The translations under genes were made by a program, and so were the position numbers. A DNA stretch of 64,000 nt from Casuarina equisetifolia (Eukaryota > Streptophyta > Magnoliopsida > Fagales > Casuarinaceae): NCBI GenBank assembly GCA_028551475.1, contig CM052358.1:13375938-13439937 (forward strand), written 5' to 3'. Every line of letters begins with the position of its first letter. The stretch's first letter is position 1. The notes below the pieces were generated by a model. That model searched no databases and was not told the DNA's origin. It saw only the letters and a program-made list of their open reading frames with translations. Shown piece by piece: positions 62,121 through 64,000 of this stretch.

Positions 62121-64000
62121 TCAAGAGGGTCTCATGAGGGAATGGAACCCATTGCTGTGCGGCCAATTCTGGGAGGGTCTGGTCTGCGGTGGGAATCCTG
62201 ATGATGCTGCAGCAGTTGCAAACAATTGGGGAGGACCGGGCTGCCATCTCTGATCATTCATAGACAACGTAAGATCTCCTCCAACTCGGCCTCCATTACT
62301 GCTGCCTTGACATTGAACCTATTAAAATGATTGCGTTGATTCACTTAAACTCTACTCCAAGCAGTAAAAATGAGCTAAGTTTACCCCATACCCACATGAT
62401 AATTAAGTGCGATACGGTGTGTGCTAAAAGTAGCAAGCGCCTGGCTCTCTCCAGGCCTTCCTAATTGTCCACAGCTTTGCTTTTCACTAGAAGGTGGAGA
62501 TTCAAGGTGTGCTCGGCTAAGAAGCTGCATGGTTTCAGACTCGTTCAACCCATCTCTTCTGCTGGCATCACTTTGGGACTGATTATAACACGAAGAGAGA
62601 CTGAGTTACATAATTGTCGTAATTAAGAACGAATGAGAGCCAAGCTGAAGTTAAGTTAGGCAAACAACCTTAGGCCTAAGTACTCTATTTCGCCAATCAG
62701 CTTCGAATGGCGTTGGAGCTGAATGCTGTCCCGTTGTAGCATTGGAAGCATCATTCCCCAACGTCAAACTGCTTTGCTTTGAGTTTGAATTGCCCAAACT
62801 CAGGTCAAGATTGTGATCTCCAGCATTGCCTGACGATTCTGCCCAATATTTCTTAATGAAAAAGTTGACGACGCCAAAAGTCAGACCCTAATCATTGAAG
62901 TAGAAATCAATACCTACCAGTTGCGTTAAGCTCGTTCTCGTAGATGCTTGGATCAAAGTTTGTGACAGCGTCTTTTCCGTTGCACTTAATTGCAGCTTTA
63001 TCATATGCTCTACACATGTATCAGAAACTTTAATATCCAACCAGAAGTTACAATTATTCTTCACCACAACATATGCCGAAAGTACTGTAATTAAGGAAGT
63101 CAAAACAAAGTATGAAACCGCACCTGGCCGCTTCAATCTCGGTATCGAACAAACCCAAATAAACGTATCTGTTAAACCAGATTTAAGGTTATGAGAATTG
63201 AAAGGCAAATGAACTGAAATAGGGGTCGGGGATAACAAGAAAAGGTACGACATAAGATTAGGTATCGAGCAGAGGAAAATGAGGTTTACTTTTTGCCTAA
63301 AAATTGCCCCATTCGTGCCTCCCATCTTCCGCACTTGTGTAAGGTTACTCCTCTATACTTAGAGCTTCCTCTGGGAAATCCGGTGCTTTGTCGGCGAAGT
63401 ACGTGCACAAACTCTTCCTTTGTTAGATTACTCATCTATTACCAGACACTTCCATTTGTAAATGATATATTTCAATATCCAAATAAAGTAAGAAAAGGGA
63501 GTTCTGCAGATCAGAGATGGAACGGTGGGAGATAAGGTATGCCTGTTCAAGATAACGTAATTAAATACCATTTGAAATCTCTCTCCCTCTCTCGCCGCAT
63601 ACCTGTTTCAAGTCTTCCTCATAGTCTTCAATACTAAAATTGATGTCTGCTTCCACTCCTCGAAACTTGATGGCCGCCCTATCATATGCACTGCACACAG
63701 ATTTTCCTTTCAAATCTCACAATTTTCATTTAACATTTTGTTCGCTCAAGATAAAGAAAAGTAATAGTGCAAGCCTGGTAAAGAAGAAGGGGGTAGAAGC
63801 AAAAGCTCACCGAGCAGCTGCATGTGCAGTGTCAAATCCACCTGCAGACACATTCATTCCGGAGCAAACCATCTCATCAGTACCACAGTGATTTCTATAC
63901 ATAGTCAGTCTCTCAGACATCAAAGCCAAAGAATCGATCTCCAAACAAAAGAAGAAAATTCTGTAAACGTAAATACAAAGACTTACCCAGATAAACTTGC
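62121..64000 (-). CDS. AP2: APETALA2-type (euAP2) transcription factor, 3' part; 5' end outside window
   Basis: Minus-strand exons: 64000-63987 (partial), 63841-63811, 63690-63603, 63435-63290, 63168-63124, 63009-62918, 62838-62669, 62578-62396, 62318-62121. Phases join into 321 visible residues. euAP2 proteins bind DNA through two AP2 domains and act, mostly as repressors, in flower identity and phase change. The first exons carry the end of AP2 domain 1 ([20 protein letters not shown]) and the linker [15 protein letters not shown]. Domain 2 follows ([20 protein letters not shown], then [20 protein letters not shown]). LDLSLG is an EAR-type repression motif. The last exon carries the miR172 site and ends SLMRPS. 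The 31 bp mini-exon (63811-63841) is characteristic of the family. The linker, second domain and C-terminus place it in the AP2 clade rather than AINTEGUMENTA, but AP2 versus TOE-type naming is less certain. Confidence 0.93.
62192..62212 (-). promoter_or_regulatory. miR172 target site in the last exon of the AP2-type gene
   Basis: On the mRNA strand the site reads CTGCAGCATCATCAGGATTCC, encoding AAASSGF in frame. Against the known miR172 sequence it pairs throughout except one G:U pair and terminal mismatches. This is the classic euAP2 site through which miR172 represses by cleavage and translational inhibition. Confidence 0.93.

Noticed and set aside
1..64000. tRNA, rRNA or snoRNA genes
   Set aside because: No tRNA B-box/T-loop (GGTTCGAATCC-type) with matching arms and no rRNA-like sequence was found by eye; tRNAscan or Infernal would be decisive.

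Overview
This window is nuclear DNA from a flowering plant, most likely a eudicot. The genes contain introns, and the families (BAHD acyltransferases, a filament-like plant protein, an OTU deubiquitinase with a SEC-C motif, and a euAP2 factor with a miR172 site) are plant families. Intergenic DNA is AT-rich and filled with decayed LTR retrotransposons. I cannot name the species. Nothing looks bacterial, organellar or CRISPR-like.

Layout. (1) 1-4.3 kb: two convergent, intronless BAHD acyltransferase genes. One (+) enters from the left edge and the other (-) is complete. A truncated copia LTR lies between them. (2) 4.9-18.8 kb: a host segment present twice, at about 4894-5605 continuing at 14831-14980, and at 17131-18765. 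A nearly complete but mutated Ty1/copia element (5606-14830, target duplication CACTT) has inserted into the first copy. The second copy preserves the empty site. The element's 3' LTR is itself split by a 1.29 kb solo-LTR-like insert flanked by a 225 bp duplication. (3) 19.1-29.6 kb: two older copia elements decayed to stop-riddled remnants. The second contains an inverted solo LTR with a perfect CTAGA target duplication. (4) 29.6-31 kb: a 5'-truncated pseudogene copy of the first BAHD gene and its 3' flank, fused into a copia reverse-transcriptase remnant. (5) 31-36.5 kb: repeat-derived AT-rich DNA. (6) 36.6-42 kb (-): a filament-like plant protein gene in five coding exons (1096 aa as I splice it). 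(7) 45.5-51 kb (+): an OTU deubiquitinase gene in eleven coding exons (382 aa). (8) 51-62.1 kb: intergenic DNA with microsatellites and a very AT-rich block. (9) 62.1-64 kb (-): the 3' part of an APETALA2-type gene, with the second AP2 domain, an EAR-type motif and a miR172 target site; it continues past the right edge.

The genes do not form a pathway. The FPP and OTU genes are divergently oriented, with 3.5 kb between their start codons. I found no clearly novel biological system. The most informative structures are the nested transposon with its duplicated LTR segment, the empty-site paralogue, the solo LTR, and the BAHD/reverse-transcriptase junction. Exon boundaries were derived by hand from GT/AG sites, reading-frame continuity and family knowledge, without alignment software.
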